Positions 17,082-27,180 of a stretch of 55,278 bases of DNA are shown here, in pieces. Under the pieces are notes generated by a model. The model worked only from the letters and a program-made list of their open reading frames with translations, ran no database searches and was not told the origin of the DNA. Source of the stretch: Coriobacteriia bacterium (lineage in GTDB: Bacteria > Actinomycetota > Coriobacteriia > Anaerosomatales > SLCP01); NCBI GenBank assembly GCA_030603745.1, contig JAUVXE010000013.1, positions 1 through 55,278 of the forward strand. The letters are read 5' to 3'. Positions within the stretch are counted from its first letter, which is position 1. Every line of letters starts with the position of its first letter. The position numbers and the translations under genes were made by a program.

Positions 17082-17258
17082 TCACATGCCATGGCAGAAC
17101 GCGCAGACCTTGGCCATGCCGCTGGCGCCGCCCGACATCATGTAGCCGTTGTGGATACCGGCAGCACCCTTGCCGTTCGGCGCGAAGGCGAACGCGGGCG
17201 CCGCAGCTGCGGCGACAAGCGCGAACGCGGCCAACGCGACCAACAGTCGCTTCTTCAT
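17082..17258 (-). CDS. 58-residue exported monoheme c-type cytochrome
   Basis: A short gene: ATG with AAGGAGG 7 nt upstream. The protein is a Lys-Arg signal peptide (MKKR, then a long Leu/Ala run ending PAFAFA at residues 21-26) and about 32 mature residues. The mature part is Gly/Met-rich (NGYMMSGGASGMA) and ends in C52-A-F-C55-H56-G-M58. The haem-binding motif sits at the very C-terminus, leaving only three residues after the second Cys. Gly/Met richness recalls the insertion in the di-heme peroxidase at 9175. Function unknown; it could be a mini electron carrier or a haem-binding tether. A palindromic promoter region is upstream. Confidence 0.75.
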   Translation of the reverse strand: MKKRLLVALAAFALVAAAAAPAFAFAPNGKGAAGIHNGYMMSGGASGMAKVCAFCHGM

Positions 17259-17299
17259 GGATCGACCCTCCTTCCGTACGCCCCTGAACTGTGCGGACG

Positions 17300-17313
17300 C
17301 GGTATGTATACCG
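17300..17313 (-). promoter_or_regulatory. Palindromic promoter element of the monoheme cytochrome gene
   Basis: CGGTATGTATACCG (17300-17313) has perfect 6-bp arms and contains TATACA on the minus strand, a good -10 box about 42 nt before the start codon. No clear -35. Regulation by a dimeric repressor is plausible. Confidence 0.4.
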
Positions 17314-17397
17314 TGGTTCCCGTCCGCCGAGACCGGATGGGAGGGATGAACGGGACGGACGGCGTCCCGGGGTCGCTCGGTGGTCTGCTCAAGGGGC

Positions 17398-17475
17398 TTA
17401 ACGGTCGAGCAGGCGCCGGACGGCGTTCACGGCCGGCGTGAGCAGGATGCTCGGCACGAACATCGACGCGCTCAT
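17398..17475 (-). CDS. Candidate 25-residue ORF coupled to the release-factor gene
   Basis: An ATG overlaps the stop of the ArfB-like gene as ATGA, with GGGAG about 7 nt upstream, and the frame runs 25 codons to TAA. The peptide (begins [16 protein letters not shown]) is hydrophobic then basic, like a small amphipathic helix. It is too short for coding statistics; it may be chance. Confidence 0.25.
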   Translation of the reverse strand: MSASMFVPSILLTPAVNAVRRLLDR

Positions 17476-17861
17476 TCGTCGTCTCCCGGGCGTTGTCGCA
17501 TGCGCTTCACGCCCGAGCGCCGCACCTTGCCCTCGACCCGCCGCTTGCGGGCGGCAGCCGAGGGGCGCGTCTTCACCCGCGGCGTACGGGTGCGTCCGAG
17601 CGCCTCGAGCCGCGCACGGAGCCGCCGCACGCACTCGTTCTTGTTGCGCAGCTGGCTGCGCTCCCGGCGGCACACGACCGTCACGCCGGTGGGACGGTGC
17701 ACGAGCCGGACCGCGCTGTCGGTCGTGTTGACCGACTGCCCGCCGGGCCCGCTCGAGCGAAAGACGTGCACGTCGCACTCGCCGAGGAGTTCCTCGTCCG
17801 TGCCGGGCACCACGTAACCGGCGGGAAGCCTTCCCGCCCCGTTCTCGCCCTCCGTGGTCAT
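17472..17861 (-). CDS. RF-1-domain ribosome-rescue protein (ArfB/YaeJ-like)
   Basis: 129 residues consisting of only the catalytic release-factor domain, with '[19 protein letters not shown]' carrying the GGQ that triggers peptidyl-tRNA hydrolysis and the basic C-terminal tail rich in Arg/Lys. Stand-alone proteins of this type (ArfB, ICT1) free stalled ribosomes without a stop codon, using the tail in the empty mRNA channel. The codon-recognition domains of RF1/RF2 are absent. It starts 10 nt after the ferredoxin stop on the same strand, so they may be co-transcribed. Confidence 0.88.
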   Translation of the reverse strand: MTTEGENGAGRLPAGYVVPGTDEELLGECDVHVFRSSGPGGQSVNTTDSAVRLVHRPTGVTVVCRRERSQLRNKNECVRRLRARLEALGRTRTPRVKTRPSAAARKRRVEGKVRRSGVKRMRQRPGDDE

Positions 17862-17871
17862 CGCCGCGCGC

Positions 17872-19171
<1,300 letters not shown>

Positions 19172-19310
19172 GGAGCGGGTTTATCCATTCGTAAGGGTTT
19201 CGTATGCACGCCTGCGTTGTTTTGTTCCCCGTCCGGCTCGTACGGTCTGTCCGACGTACAGGGAAGCGGTGTCGCGCCGGGTGGCGCGGCGCGACGAAGG
19301 AGGGAACGAC

Positions 19311-20477
19311 GTGGGTGTGGTACGGAACGTGTTCAAGCGCAAGATGAGGGCATTCCTCACCATCTTCGGCATCACCATCGGGGTCTTCGCGCTCGTGGTG
19401 ATGGGCGGGCTGGCCGAGAAGCTCAATCTGCTCGTCGACGGCGGCGTCGACTACTACAAGGACAAGGTGCTCATCACCGAGGGCGGCTCCGGCGCCGCGG
19501 TCCTCGGCAGCTCGCCGATCACGACCGACCTGGTCGCCGAGATCGAGGCGATCGAGGGCGTCGAGCTCGCCTCGGCCGAGGTCGGGATGGTGCTCGACGA
19601 CGACCCCACGGCGGTGACCTTCGGCATCCCGCCGATGATCGTGGGAGACGACCTCAGGTGGCTCGAGATCCCGGATGCCGCGCTGCGCATCGCCGACGGG
19701 CGCGAGCTGACCGTCGATGACAGCGGCGTCGCGGTGGTCGGCGCAGACCTCGTGGCGATGCTCGACGCCGAGGTGGGCGGGACGATCGAGCTTCGCGGCG
19801 AGACCTTCGAGGTCGTGGGTATCGCGGAGAAGACGCTCGCGGGCACCGACACGCTCGTGCGTGTCCCGATGGCCGACGCGCAGCGCCTCTTCCACGCGAC
19901 CCTGCCGGCCGCGCTCCAGGACGTCCTCGAGCCCGAGACGCTGGCGCTCCAGATCGTCGCGTACGCGGCCGACGGCGTCGATGCCGACGAGCTCGCGACG
20001 GAGATCGCGGCGTCCGTGGAGGGCATCTCGGCGACCGGGCCTGAGGCCTTCCAGGCGCAGGTGGTCGACAGCATGGCGATGTTCAACACGATCATCTTCG
20101 GCGTGGCGCTCGTCTCGCTCCTGGTGGGTGGCCTGTCGGTGATCAACACCATGACGATGGCGGTCGCCGAGCGGACCCGCGAGATCGGCGTGCGCAAGGC
20201 GATCGGTGCGACCTCGGGCGCGATCATGCGGCAGTTCGTGGCCGAGTCGGCGGTGATCGGCGTGACGGGCGGCCTGCTCGGTCTTGGGCTCGGTTGGCTC
20301 ACCACGCTCGCGCTCAACAGCGCGGGTGACGCGAGCGCGACGGCGCTCTTCGAGGTCACGACGCGCCTCGCGCTCGGCTCTGTCGGGTTCGCGCTCGTGC
20401 TCGGCGTGCTCGCGGGACTCTATCCCGCCTGGCACGCGGCACGCCTCGACCCGGTCCGCGCGCTTCGCTACGAGTAG
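19311..20477 (+). CDS. ABC exporter permease (MacB/FtsX type) 1
   Basis: 388 residues from a GTG with AAGGAGGG upstream. The N-terminal membrane helix ('AFLTIFGITIGVFALVVMG') is followed by an extracytoplasmic domain of ~210 residues and three C-terminal helices with the FtsX signature 'NTMTMAVAERTREIGVRKAIGAT'. It pairs with the ATPase at 20527 and is closely related to the permeases at 21312 and 22486. Likely exports peptides, lipoproteins or an antibiotic; the substrate is not deducible. Confidence 0.88.
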   Translation: MGVVRNVFKRKMRAFLTIFGITIGVFALVVMGGLAEKLNLLVDGGVDYYKDKVLITEGGSGAAVLGSSPITTDLVAEIEAIEGVELASAEVGMVLDDDPTAVTFGIPPMIVGDDLRWLEIPDAALRIADGRELTVDDSGVAVVGADLVAMLDAEVGGTIELRGETFEVVGIAEKTLAGTDTLVRVPMADAQRLFHATLPAALQDVLEPETLALQIVAYAADGVDADELATEIAASVEGISATGPEAFQAQVVDSMAMFNTIIFGVALVSLLVGGLSVINTMTMAVAERTREIGVRKAIGATSGAIMRQFVAESAVIGVTGGLLGLGLGWLTTLALNSAGDASATALFEVTTRLALGSVGFALVLGVLAGLYPAWHAARLDPVRALRYE

Positions 20478-20526
20478 CCGCCAGGCTCCGGACAGACGAC
20501 GACTTCCTTGAAAGGATGCGATACCA

Positions 20527-21243
20527 GTGAACGACAACATCATCGAGATCACCGGCGTGACCAAGCGCTACCGCCTCGGCAAGGACAACTACGTCAACGC
20601 GCTTCGAGGCGCGGACCTGACGGTGGCGCGCGGCGAGATGGTCGCCCTGATGGGGCCGAGCGGCTCGGGCAAGTCGACGCTCATGCACATCGCGGGCTGC
20701 CTCGACCGGGCCGACTCGGGCGAGGTGCGCCTCGGCGGACGACGCGTCGACACCCTCCGGGGGCGCGAGCTCGTCAGCGTCCGCGGACGCGAGGTGGGCT
20801 TCATCTTCCAGGGGTTCAACCTGATCCCGACCATGACCGCGGTCGAGAACGTGGCGCTCGCCGCCGAGTACGCCGGCGTGAGCAAGCGTGACGCGATCCG
20901 CCGGGCGACCGGTCTGCTCGAGCTCGTGGGCCTCGGCGATCGGATGCGGCACACGCCCACCGAGCTCTCCGGCGGCCAGCAGCAGCGCGTGGCCATCGCG
21001 CGGGCACTCGTGAACGGGCCGGGGATCGTGATGGGCGACGAGCCCACCGGTGACCTCGACACCGCAACGAGCGAGGAGATCGTGGGCGTGATGCGCGACA
21101 TCAACACCGACCAGGGCACCACGTTCGTGTTGGTCACGCACAACCCCGAGGTCGCCGAGGCGTGCGACCGCACGATCAACATGCGCGACGGCGTGGTCGT
21201 CGACGACGGCATGGCGCTCTTCACCGAGTACCGGAGCGCATAG
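20527..21243 (+). CDS. ABC exporter ATPase (LolD/MacB type) 1
   Basis: 238 residues with Walker A 'GPSGSGKST', signature 'LSGGQQQR', Walker B 'VMGDEPTGDLD' and the switch His in 'LVTHN'. The start region 'RYRLGKDNYVNALRGADL' is nearly identical to the second ATPase at 23677, showing duplication. It starts about 50 nt after permease 1 and is followed 69 nt later by permease 2. Confidence 0.92.
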   Translation: MNDNIIEITGVTKRYRLGKDNYVNALRGADLTVARGEMVALMGPSGSGKSTLMHIAGCLDRADSGEVRLGGRRVDTLRGRELVSVRGREVGFIFQGFNLIPTMTAVENVALAAEYAGVSKRDAIRRATGLLELVGLGDRMRHTPTELSGGQQQRVAIARALVNGPGIVMGDEPTGDLDTATSEEIVGVMRDINTDQGTTFVLVTHNPEVAEACDRTINMRDGVVVDDGMALFTEYRSA

Positions 21244-21311
21244 TCGGCTTGAATCGGTGCATAGCCGAGTGGTTCAATGGGGTCCTTCCGTCATCGACCG
21301 GGGGGACCCCG

Positions 21312-22469
21312 TTGCGCATCCTTCGTGACATCTTCAGGCGCCGCCTGCGCTCGTCACTGACCATCTTCGGCATCGCGATCGGGGTCTTCGCCCTCGTGAT
21401 GCTCGGGTCGGTCGCCGAGAGCATGAACCGTATGGTCGAAGGCGGGACCGAGTACTACGCCGAGAAGGTGATGGTATCGGACGACTCGGGCGCCGGGAGC
21501 ATGAGCGTCACCCCGATGTCGCTCTCGATGATCGAGCGGATCGAGGAGGTCGAGGGCGTGAGCCGGGCCTCGGCGTCGCTCTCCGTGCTCCTCGACGACC
21601 TCGGCGCCGTGCAGATGGGCATGCCGGCGCTCATCATCGGGAGCGACCTGCGCGACCGCGGCTTCGAGACCTTCCCGCTCACGCTCGCCGAGGGGCGCGA
21701 CCTCGAGCCGGGCGACCGCCGGGCCGCGGTCGTGGGTGCCGACCTCGTGACGCGCCTTGAGGCCGAGGTGGGCGGCGAGGTCGAGCTGCGCGGAGAGACC
21801 TTCGAGGTGGTGGGGATCCTCGGCAAGACGTTGACCACGCCCGACTCCACGGTCTACGTGCCGCTCGCCGACGCGCAGGACCTCTTCGCGGAGCAACTGA
21901 CCGCGCCGGTGCGCGAGGCGCTCGACATCCGCGACGTCGCGACCGGCCTCGTGGTCTTCCACGCCGAGGACGTGGACTCCGACGAGCTCGCCGCGCGTAT
22001 CGAGGCCGAGGTCGCCGACGTGCGGGCGGTGGGCCCCGGCGCCTTCGAGGAGCAGATCGGCAGCATGATGGGGATCTTCAACAGCGTCATCTTCGGCGTG
22101 GGGATGATCGCGCTCGTGGTCGGCGGCCTGTCGGTCGTCAACACCATGACCATGTCGGTCGCCGAGCGGACCCGCGAGATCGGCGTGCGCAAGGCCGTCG
22201 GCGGCTCCGACGGCGCGATCATGCGCCGCTTCCTCGGCGAGTCGGCGCTCATCTCGACGCTCGGCGGGGGCGCGGGGCTCGCGCTCGGTGCGCTCGCGAT
22301 CGGGGCGCTCGACGCGCCCGGCTCCGCGATGGCGGGGACCTTCCTGCTGAGCGCGCGCCTCGCCGCGGGCTCGCTCGCGTTCGCGGTCGCGCTCGGCGTG
22401 CTCGCGGGCGCGTGGCCGGCCTGGCATGCGGCGCGCCTCAACCCCGTCGAGGCGCTGAGGTACGAATGA
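21312..22469 (+). CDS. ABC exporter permease (MacB/FtsX type) 2
   Basis: 385 residues. A TTG start at 21312 (GGGGGACC upstream) is chosen because the FtsX-type N-terminus 'LRILRDIFRRRLRSSLTIFGIAIGVFALVMLGS' begins there; an upstream ATG frame overlaps the ATPase and has Arg/His-rich nonsense sequence. The domain order is as in permease 1, with 'NTMTMSVAERTREIGVRKAVGGS'. It lies between two permease/ATPase pairs and could form heterodimers with either neighbour. Confidence 0.83.
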   Translation: MRILRDIFRRRLRSSLTIFGIAIGVFALVMLGSVAESMNRMVEGGTEYYAEKVMVSDDSGAGSMSVTPMSLSMIERIEEVEGVSRASASLSVLLDDLGAVQMGMPALIIGSDLRDRGFETFPLTLAEGRDLEPGDRRAAVVGADLVTRLEAEVGGEVELRGETFEVVGILGKTLTTPDSTVYVPLADAQDLFAEQLTAPVREALDIRDVATGLVVFHAEDVDSDELAARIEAEVADVRAVGPGAFEEQIGSMMGIFNSVIFGVGMIALVVGGLSVVNTMTMSVAERTREIGVRKAVGGSDGAIMRRFLGESALISTLGGGAGLALGALAIGALDAPGSAMAGTFLLSARLAAGSLAFAVALGVLAGAWPAWHAARLNPVEALRYE

Positions 22470-22485
22470 GAGAGAGGGTCGTCCC

Positions 22486-23649
22486 ATGAGGGTCGTACGG
22501 AACGTGTTCAGGCGCAGACTGCGCGCCTTCCTCACCATCTTCGGCATCACCATCGGCGTGCTCGCGCTCGTGGTGATGGGCGCGATGGCCGAGAAGCTCC
22601 AGTTGCTCGTCGACGGCGGGGTCGAGTACTACGGCGACAAGGTCGTGGTCTCCGGACCGGGGAGCATCGGCGGCTTCGGCGTCGAGCCGCTCTCGCGCGA
22701 CCTCATCGGCGAACTCGAGGCGATCGACGGCGTCTCCCGCGCCTCGGGGTCGGTCATGATGCTGCTCGACGAGGAGGTGGGAGCCGTGAGCTTCGGCGTG
22801 CCCGCCAACATCAACGGCGAGGACGGGCGCGCCGAGGGCTACGAGTCGTTCGAGGTCCGCTTCGCCGACGGCCGCGCGGTCGAGCCCGGCGAGCGCGGCG
22901 TGGTCGCGGTGGGCGCGGACCTCGTGGGCAAGCTCGAGGCCGAGGTCGGGAAGAGGGTGACGATCCGCGGCGAGTCCTTCGAGGTCGTGGGCATCGCGGA
23001 GAAGACGCTCACCGCTCCCGACCAGGCCGTGATGATGGGCCTCGAGGACGCGCAGGACCTGTTCGTCGCCTCGCTCCCCGCGGCGGTCCGCGAGACCGTC
23101 GACGCGCGCGAGCTGGTGACCTCGATCGCCGTCTATCTCGACCAGGGCCGTGACCCCGACGCCATGGCCCGCGTCATCGCCGAGGAGATCCCCGACATCA
23201 CCGCTATGGGACCGGAGGGTTTCCAGACCTCGGTCCAGGAGCCCCTGCAGATCTTCAACCAGATCATCTACGCCGTCGCGCTCGTCTCGCTGCTGGTGGG
23301 TGGCCTGTCGGTGATCAACACCATGACCATGGCGGTCGCCGAGCGGACCCGCGAGATCGGCGTGCGCAAGGCGATCGGCGCGTCGGACGGCGCGATCATG
23401 CGCCAGTTCGTGGCGGAGTCCGCGGTGATCGGGTTGGTGGGAGGCGTGCTCGGCCTGCTCGCGGGCTGGGGCATCGTGCTCGCGGCGAACAGCGCCGGCG
23501 CGGCGAGCGCCACCGAGCTGTTCCTGCTCACGCCCCGGCTCGCGTTCGGGGCGGTGGGCTTCGCGGTGGTCCTTGGCGTGGTGTCGGGGCTCTATCCGGC
23601 ATGGCACGCCGCACGGCTCGACCCGGTCGAGGCCCTGAGGTACGAGTAG
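22486..23649 (+). CDS. ABC exporter permease (MacB/FtsX type) 3
   Basis: 387 residues, ATG with GAGAGGG upstream, 16 nt after permease 2. Same layout: N-terminal helix 'AFLTIFGITIGVLALVVMG', extracytoplasmic domain, three C-terminal helices with 'NTMTMAVAERTREIGVRKAIGAS'. It is more like permease 1 than permease 2 at its N-terminus (RAFLTIFGITIG) and in the membrane region. Confidence 0.88.
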   Translation: MRVVRNVFRRRLRAFLTIFGITIGVLALVVMGAMAEKLQLLVDGGVEYYGDKVVVSGPGSIGGFGVEPLSRDLIGELEAIDGVSRASGSVMMLLDEEVGAVSFGVPANINGEDGRAEGYESFEVRFADGRAVEPGERGVVAVGADLVGKLEAEVGKRVTIRGESFEVVGIAEKTLTAPDQAVMMGLEDAQDLFVASLPAAVRETVDARELVTSIAVYLDQGRDPDAMARVIAEEIPDITAMGPEGFQTSVQEPLQIFNQIIYAVALVSLLVGGLSVINTMTMAVAERTREIGVRKAIGASDGAIMRQFVAESAVIGLVGGVLGLLAGWGIVLAANSAGAASATELFLLTPRLAFGAVGFAVVLGVVSGLYPAWHAARLDPVEALRYE

Positions 23650-23676
23650 ACCCCGTACGGGGAGAGGAGCGTTCGC

Positions 23677-24359
23677 ATGGATCCGATCGTCACGGTGGCG
23701 GGACTCACGAAGCGGTACCGCCTCGGCAAGGACAACTACGTCGATGCGCTGCGCGGCGCGTCGCTCGAGATCGCGCGCGGCGAGATGGTCGCCATCATGG
23801 GGCCGAGCGGGTCGGGCAAGTCCACCCTCATGCACATCGCAGGCTGCCTCGACCGGCCCGACTCCGGTGAGGTGCACCTCAACGGGCGCCGGGTCGACCA
23901 GCTGCGCGGTCGCGCGCTCACCACGGTCCGCGGACGCGAGGTGGGCTTCATCTTCCAGGGGTTCAACCTCATCCCGACCATGACCGCGCTGGAGAACGTG
24001 GCGCTCGCCGCCGAGTACGCGGGCGCCTCCCGTCGCGACGCCGCCGACAAGGCGCGCTCGCTCCTCGAGCTGGTGGGGCTCGCCGACCGCATGCGGCACG
24101 CGCCCACCGAGCTCTCCGGCGGGCAGCAGCAGCGCGTGGCGATCGCACGCGCCCTCGTCAACGACCCCGCCATCGTGATGGGTGACGAGCCCACCGGCGA
24201 CCTCGACACGGCCACCAGCGCCGAGATCGTGGGCGTCATGCGCGAGATCAACACCGAGCGGGGCACGACCTTCGTGCTCGTGACGCACAACCCCGAGGTC
24301 GCCGAGGTGTGCGACCGCACGATCCACATGCGCGACGGGATCGTGGAGGCCGTGACCGC

Positions 24360-24363
<4 letters not shown>
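23677..24363 (+). CDS. ABC exporter ATPase (LolD/MacB type) 2
   Basis: 228 residues with Walker A 'GPSGSGKST', 'LSGGQQQR' and 'VMGDEPTGDLD'. It shares long identical blocks with the ATPase at 20527. Its TAG stop overlaps that of the opposing ATPase at 24360 by four bases (CTAG), so two exporter operons meet tail to tail. GGAGAGGAG lies upstream of the ATG. Confidence 0.92.
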
Positions 24364-25074
<711 letters not shown>

Positions 25075-25082
<8 letters not shown>

Positions 25083-26214
25083 TCTGGATCACCTCGATCG
25101 GGTCGAGGCGCGAGGTCGAGCGCGTGGGGATGATGCTCGAGCCGAGCGCCACGCCGATGCCCACCGCCGCCGAGAGCGCGATGAAGCCGGGCTCGGGCCG
25201 GATCGCGAAGTCGAGCGGCACGAACGAGAACGACCAGATCAGCGCGAACCCGAGCGCGAGGCCGCCGAGGGTGCCGCCGCTGCCGAGCAGCAGCGCCTGC
25301 CAGAGGAAGATGCGTCCCGCACGCGCGTCGGAGAGCCCCATCGCCTTCAAGATCCCGATCTGGCGCGTCTTCTGCACGGCGCTGATGGCGAGCGTGGACG
25401 CGATGCCGAGCGCGACCGCGACCAGCACGAACGCCTGGATCATGTAGGAGGAGGCCGACTGGCTCTGCAACGCGGTGAGCAGGTCGGCGTTCGCGGCCTG
25501 CCACTCCGTGACCGTCACGCTGCGGATCGCCGTGCGCCACTCCGCGGCCACCTCCGCCGAGGAGAACGGGTCGCGCATCTGGATCTCGATCGCCGAGAAC
25601 TCATCGGCGCGCCAACCGGTCAGCGAACGCGGGAGCCCGGCGCTCACGAACGCCTGGCGCTCGTTCGCCGCGGCCGCGCCGAGGTCGACGACCGCGGTGA
25701 GGGTCGGCCGCGCGGTGCGGTTCCCCGCGAAGGTGAGCGGCACCGCGTCTCCCGGGACGAGCCCGTACTTCTCGGCGAAGTCCACGCCGAGCACGATGTC
25801 GCCGTCGCCGAGGCGCGGAGTTCCCGCCACGGTGCGTCCGGACAGGTCGTAGATCGCGTCGAGCCCCCCGAGCTCGCCGCCTTTGAGGGAGAGGGGCGCG
25901 CTGTCCTCGCCGTCGCTGTAGAGCGCCGAGGCGTCACGCACGGCGGCGACCGCTCCGGGCTCGACGCGCGGCTCGGCGGCGATGAGCTCGCGGATCGCCT
26001 CGGTGAATGTGACGGGGTCGCCCTCCTCGGCGGCCGAGATCGTGACCTGGGGCGCCGAGCCGATCGTCTGGTCGACGAGTCCGGCCTGCAGGCTCACGAT
26101 GAGCGACCCCACGAACACCTGCGTGGCGATCCCCACCGCGATCCCCGCCATGATGAGCGCCGACTGCGCGGGACTGGAGCGCAGGAAGCGGGCGGCGATG
26201 CGCAGCGAGAGCAT
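25075..26214 (-). CDS. ABC transporter permease (LolC/FtsX type) of the cobalamin-sensor operon
   Basis: 379 residues from an ATG one nt after the stop of the cobalamin-sensor gene. N-terminal helix 'SALIMAGIAVGIATQVFVGSLIVSL', a large extracytoplasmic domain, then three helices with 'SAVQKTRQIGILKAMGLSDARAGRIFLWQ', the LolC/FtsX motif. Substrate unknown. In a Gram-positive-type cell the homologues export lipoproteins, peptides or toxic lipids. Confidence 0.85.
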
Positions 26215-26215
26215 C

Positions 26216-26941
26216 TCAGCCGTCCTTGCGGGGCGGGGAGGGGGCCGCCTCGGCGGGTGCGGCGGGAGTCGCGCCGGGAAGCCCGAGCGCGGCCGGGTCG
26301 AGCGTGAGGTCGGCCAGCTCGCCGGCGTCGCGCGCGAACGCGGGGCCACCGGCGACGACGCGGGTGCCCGAGGGCAGGCCCGCGCGGAGCCGCTCGACCG
26401 TCTCGCGGAGGCGCACCCGGTGGTAGTGGGTCGATGCGGAGAGGACCACGAGGACGGCCCCGAGGCGCTCGGCGGCGTCGCAGATCTCGGTCACCGGGGT
26501 GTCCGCGCCGAGGAAGTGCGCGTCGTAGCCCGCGAGCAGGAAGCGGTCGAGCATCATCCGCAGGCCGAGGTCGTGGAACTCCTCGGGCGGGCAGGCGAGC
26601 AGCGCGGTCTCGCCCCGGCGCGGGAGTGCGGCGGCGGCCTCGATCACGAGGGGAGCGAGCGACTCGACGGCCGTGCGGACCGTGGCGGTCGCGTAGTGCT
26701 CCTCCCACACCCGGGTCGCACCCCGCTGCCACGCCGCGCCGGTGTCGGCCATGAGCGGGCCGAGCACGAGCGTGTAGAGGTCGGGGACGGTGATCGCGCC
26801 GCTTCCGGCGACCCGCAGCACGAGCTCGATGGCCGTCTTCCGGTCGCGGGCGGCGAGTGCTTCGTCGAGGTCGGCCCGCACCTGTGCGACCAGGGATTCG
26901 GCGGGCTGCTGTCCTGTGGCGGGACGGGGTGTGTTCTCCAT
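26216..26941 (-). CDS. Cobalamin-binding sensor protein 2 (AerR/CarH-type B12 domain, no HTH)
   Basis: 241 residues from an ATG at 26941. A helical lid with W-x9-EH ('WQRGATRVWEEH') and the cobalt-ligand motif E-x-H-x-x-G ('EFHDLG') followed by 'LGADTPVTEICDAAERLGAVLVVLSAS' defines a B12-binding module without a DNA-binding domain. It is shorter than the sensor at 15803, lacking most of the N-terminal extension. Its gene is one nt from an ABC permease gene, so it probably regulates the transporter or its expression in response to corrinoid or light (inference). Confidence 0.83.
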   Translation of the reverse strand: MENTPRPATGQQPAESLVAQVRADLDEALAARDRKTAIELVLRVAGSGAITVPDLYTLVLGPLMADTGAAWQRGATRVWEEHYATATVRTAVESLAPLVIEAAAALPRRGETALLACPPEEFHDLGLRMMLDRFLLAGYDAHFLGADTPVTEICDAAERLGAVLVVLSASTHYHRVRLRETVERLRAGLPSGTRVVAGGPAFARDAGELADLTLDPAALGLPGATPAAPAEAAPSPPRKDG

Positions 26942-26964
26942 GCAACAGATGCTACCCCAAGGTG

Positions 26965-26993
26965 TGGACAAGCGTGCGGACGCACGGTAGAAT
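26965..26993 (+). promoter_or_regulatory. Promoter of tRNA-Asp (left copy)
   Basis: TGGACA (26965-26970) and TAGAAT (26988-26993) are 17 nt apart, 20 nt before the tRNA-Asp gene. The right-hand tRNA-Asp copy has no comparable sequence upstream. Confidence 0.65.
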
Positions 26994-27012
26994 CGCGTTC
27001 GCTGTCCCACAT

Positions 27013-27089
27013 GGGGGTATAGCTCAGTTGGTTAGAGCGCTGGCCTGTCAAGCCAGAGGCCGCGGGTTCGAGTCCCGTTACTCCCGCCA
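27013..27089 (+). tRNA. tRNA-Asp(GTC), left boundary of the integrated element
   Basis: Acceptor GGGGGTA/TACTCCC with one G-U, D-arm AGCTCAGTTGGTTAGAG, anticodon stem TGGCC/GGCCA-type with loop CTGTCAA (anticodon GTC), T-arm GCGGG-TTCGAGT-CCCGT, encoded GCCA. A second copy at 43042 differs at only two positions. The tyrosine integrase gene lies just downstream, so this is an attachment site. Confidence 0.97.
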
Positions 27090-27100
27090 CAGAGAATATG

Positions 27101-27138
27101 CAGGTCAGTCACTGTTAAGGTGGCTGGCCTGTTTTACT
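27101..27138 (+). terminator. Terminator after left tRNA-Asp
   Basis: CAGGTCAG pairs with CTGGCCTG (one G-U) and is followed by TTTT. Also used at the element end, where it separates the tRNA from the converging integrase gene. Confidence 0.6.
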
Positions 27139-27160
27139 TCTTCGGAAGAGTGAGGCCGTT

Positions 27161-27180
27161 TTCCTACGTATTCCTACGGG
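27161..27180. repeat. Left copy of 20-bp direct repeat (putative integrase arm site)
   Basis: TTCCTACGTATTCCTACGGG occurs here and at 42969-42988 in the same orientation. Each copy is itself two imperfect TTCCTACG units. The left copy overlaps the end of the integrase gene. Confidence 0.75.
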
